Shown here in pieces: positions 5,199 through 6,813 of a DNA stretch of 6,813 nt. The stretch is from Methylococcales bacterium (GTDB taxonomy: Bacteria > Pseudomonadota > Gammaproteobacteria > Methylococcales > Methylomonadaceae), in assembly GCA_023134955.1 (NCBI GenBank), contig JAGLUC010000263.1, positions 1-6,813 of the forward strand, in the 5' to 3' direction. How positions within the stretch are numbered: position 1 is the first letter of the stretch; each line of letters opens with the position of its first letter. Made by a program: the position numbers and the translations under genes. The notes under the pieces were generated by a model, which was not told where the DNA came from, ran no database searches, and saw only the letters and a program-made list of their open reading frames with translations.

Positions 5199-6728
5199 AT
5201 GACAACAAAAGCACTTCCTTTTGAGTTAAGCACTACCGCAACAACTGACTGGTTGCAGTCTTTAAGTCAATTCAGTAACGTAAACTCTGCAAACCAGCTC
5301 AATAAAGTAATCAAAACTTTAAAAGTCATTAATGCTGATGCAGATAAGGTATTAAAAATACTAATTCAATTCATACCCACAGTTCTGTATATCAGTTCTA
5401 ATATAGAATCGACTCTGCTTTCCGAAACAAACAAAACAGGCACCGATAAAGCTCAAAAAATCGAAAATCTCTGTATTCAATTATTAGGAAACTTGAGTTT
5501 AACGTTTTGTTCTATTCTAAAAAGCCAATCACTAGCGGCAGATGATAAAAACCAGGCTATCTACATAGCATTACAACTTATTGGCTATACACTCCGTTTA
5601 TCTTCAATTTATCACCAATTTCCCTCTCAAAAGCTATGGGAAAAAACCAGTGAACTTTATCTTACAGCTCAAGACAGAGGCATTATTGACCAACAAGTAA
5701 AACATAAAATACTAGGACTAAAAAACCTGCCAACAATTGCTGTCACGCTAAAACGAAATCTACTTTTCAGCCTGCTGTGTCCTTATCACTACAATACTAA
5801 TGAGATTATTGAGCTATATTCAATTTCAGAAAAATACGCCGACTTATTAACCCTAAGTACAAAAGAAAGCACTGAAAGTAGCTTCTTATGGACTTTCAAA
5901 CAAGGCACTCAACCTAGTATAAAAAAGCTCACTCCAGAACAAAGTAATACAAATTTAAAAATTAATACGGATGAACTACTTGCTTTATTACAATCATACC
6001 GATTTTCATCGTCTCTTGACAAAGATACACTGGAGGATATCACTCATCGGCTCTCTGGATATAAAGACACCATCAATCAAGCCCTGCCATCTACATTTAA
6101 TGTCCAGCATTTAATCACTGGTTTTAACGAGATTACAAACTACCTGGAACAAATAGAAAAACTAAACAAAATACAAAAGCTGAGTAAGCAGTCTACATCA
6201 CCATTAGATAGCCCTATAAGCACATTATTACTAGAGCCTATGGATTTTCAAAAAAATCATCTAGAGTCTTCAGTCGCTCCCATTGCCTCTAACAGCCATG
6301 CCAAATTATTAGAAAACACTAAATCAGTAAAAATTATTCAAACCATAAATAATCAGTTTATCATTGCAGAAACAGACTATAAAAATTGTGCCTTAGGCAA
6401 TATCACATTACTTTGCTCTTCTGATGTTAATAAAAGCCCTGTTCCAGGTATTATTCGACAAATAAAATCACTAAACCCAATGACAACTATCGGTCATGTC
6501 TTGATTGAGAAAATTGAAGGAACGGTAGCTGCACGTAAGATAAGTTCACCAGAAACATTAGACAATCAAATAATCAGCATTCAACATAAAAATGCTAAAG
6601 TCGAAGTTCTAATACCTCCCTCTAAATTTGCTAGTGGAACGCAAATTAATTTAACCTCTAACAACAATTTCACACTAGGTGACCTGGTAGATTACAGCCC
6701 ATTTTATATGCGCTATATTACTTACTAA
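5199..6728 (+). CDS. Hypothetical protein, resembles a gammaproteobacterial family sometimes labelled PilZ-like or chaperone-like
   Basis: I cannot assign a function to this 509-residue protein. It has no signal peptide and no convincing membrane segment, so it is probably cytoplasmic. Residues 1-160 look mainly helical: LPFEL near the start, W18 in a DWLQSL segment, a helical stretch at 35-70 and LWEKTSELYLTA at 146-157. A second helical part (about 165-330) includes RNLLFSLLCPYHYNTNEIIELY (186-207). Residues 331-370 are Ser/Pro/Asn-rich and read like a linker. The C-terminal part (about 375-509) looks beta-rich and ends LGDLVDYSPFYMRYITY. From memory this order (DWL, LWxxLxxLY, PY..E...LY, then a beta domain) resembles long uncharacterised proteins of Pseudomonas and relatives, some annotated with a PilZ-like C-terminal domain. 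However, the c-di-GMP motifs RxxxR and (D/N)xSxxG are not visible. The start has no strong Shine-Dalgarno sequence. It is separated from epmB by the mobile element and probably has its own promoter. Confidence 0.85.
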   Translation: MTTKALPFELSTTATTDWLQSLSQFSNVNSANQLNKVIKTLKVINADADKVLKILIQFIPTVLYISSNIESTLLSETNKTGTDKAQKIENLCIQLLGNLSLTFCSILKSQSLAADDKNQAIYIALQLIGYTLRLSSIYHQFPSQKLWEKTSELYLTAQDRGIIDQQVKHKILGLKNLPTIAVTLKRNLLFSLLCPYHYNTNEIIELYSISEKYADLLTLSTKESTESSFLWTFKQGTQPSIKKLTPEQSNTNLKINTDELLALLQSYRFSSSLDKDTLEDITHRLSGYKDTINQALPSTFNVQHLITGFNEITNYLEQIEKLNKIQKLSKQSTSPLDSPISTLLLEPMDFQKNHLESSVAPIASNSHAKLLENTKSVKIIQTINNQFIIAETDYKNCALGNITLLCSSDVNKSPVPGIIRQIKSLNPMTTIGHVLIEKIEGTVAARKISSPETLDNQIISIQHKNAKVEVLIPPSKFASGTQINLTSNNNFTLGDLVDYSPFYMRYITY

Positions 6729-6813
6729 AATACCTCTAACTGTTAATTATCCCAAAAGCTCTGACAGGGTATTTCGACACCTTTTTATTAAAACATATTG
6801 TAGCCCGTATGAA
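6729..6813. other. Non-coding tail after the hypothetical gene, with a weak inverted repeat and a repeat-like right edge
   Basis: AAATACC (6728-6734, starting in the stop codon) is complementary to GGTATTT (6768-6774), but the 33-base loop makes this a poor terminator. The last 14 bases (6800-6813, GTAGCCCGTATGAA) are less AT-rich than their surroundings. They resemble the beginning of a palindromic repeat scattered through many gammaproteobacterial genomes, roughly GTAGCCCGNATGAAGC. The window ends before the second arm, so this stays a suspicion. Confidence 0.35.

Overview
The window comes from an AT-rich, Gram-negative bacterium, most likely a gammaproteobacterium. It encodes the outer-membrane assembly protein BamA. 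It also has the full EpmA/EpmB pathway for beta-lysylation of elongation factor P, which is known mainly from gammaproteobacteria. I cannot name a genus from the sequence alone.

Layout. On the minus strand, efp (3908 to 3339), epmA (3339 to 2347) and bamA (2310 to 34) form a tight run. The efp stop and the epmA GTG start share one base, and bamA begins 36 nt after epmA. On the plus strand, epmB (3950-4960) diverges from efp with only 41 bp between the two start codons. After a short non-coding stretch (4961-5198) comes a 509-residue plus-strand gene (5199-6728) that I cannot name; it resembles a poorly described gammaproteobacterial family. The window ends in 85 bp of non-coding DNA.

How the genes work together. 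EpmB converts (S)-alpha-lysine to (R)-beta-lysine. EpmA activates it and attaches it to Lys34 of EF-P, and the modified EF-P relieves ribosomes stalled on polyproline stretches. Substrate protein and both modifying enzymes lie side by side here, and bamA lies just downstream of epmA rather than in its usual rseP-bamA-skp-lpxD neighbourhood.

Main discovery. Directly behind epmB sits a complete 93-bp non-coding mobile element (4960-5052). It has perfect 13-bp terminal inverted repeats beginning GTAA, a perfect 13-bp internal hairpin and a perfect 8-bp flanking duplication (ATTTCTTA). It landed inside the epmB stop codon: the empty site would read TAA, and the first base of the element turns it into TAG, leaving the protein unchanged. 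The first 22 bases of the window are the end of a second copy (21/22 identical), 11 nt past the bamA stop and in the same orientation relative to its upstream gene. The GTAA ends and 8-bp duplications fit movement by an IS66-family transposase. This looks like an IS66-type miniature element (MITE) family in this genome.
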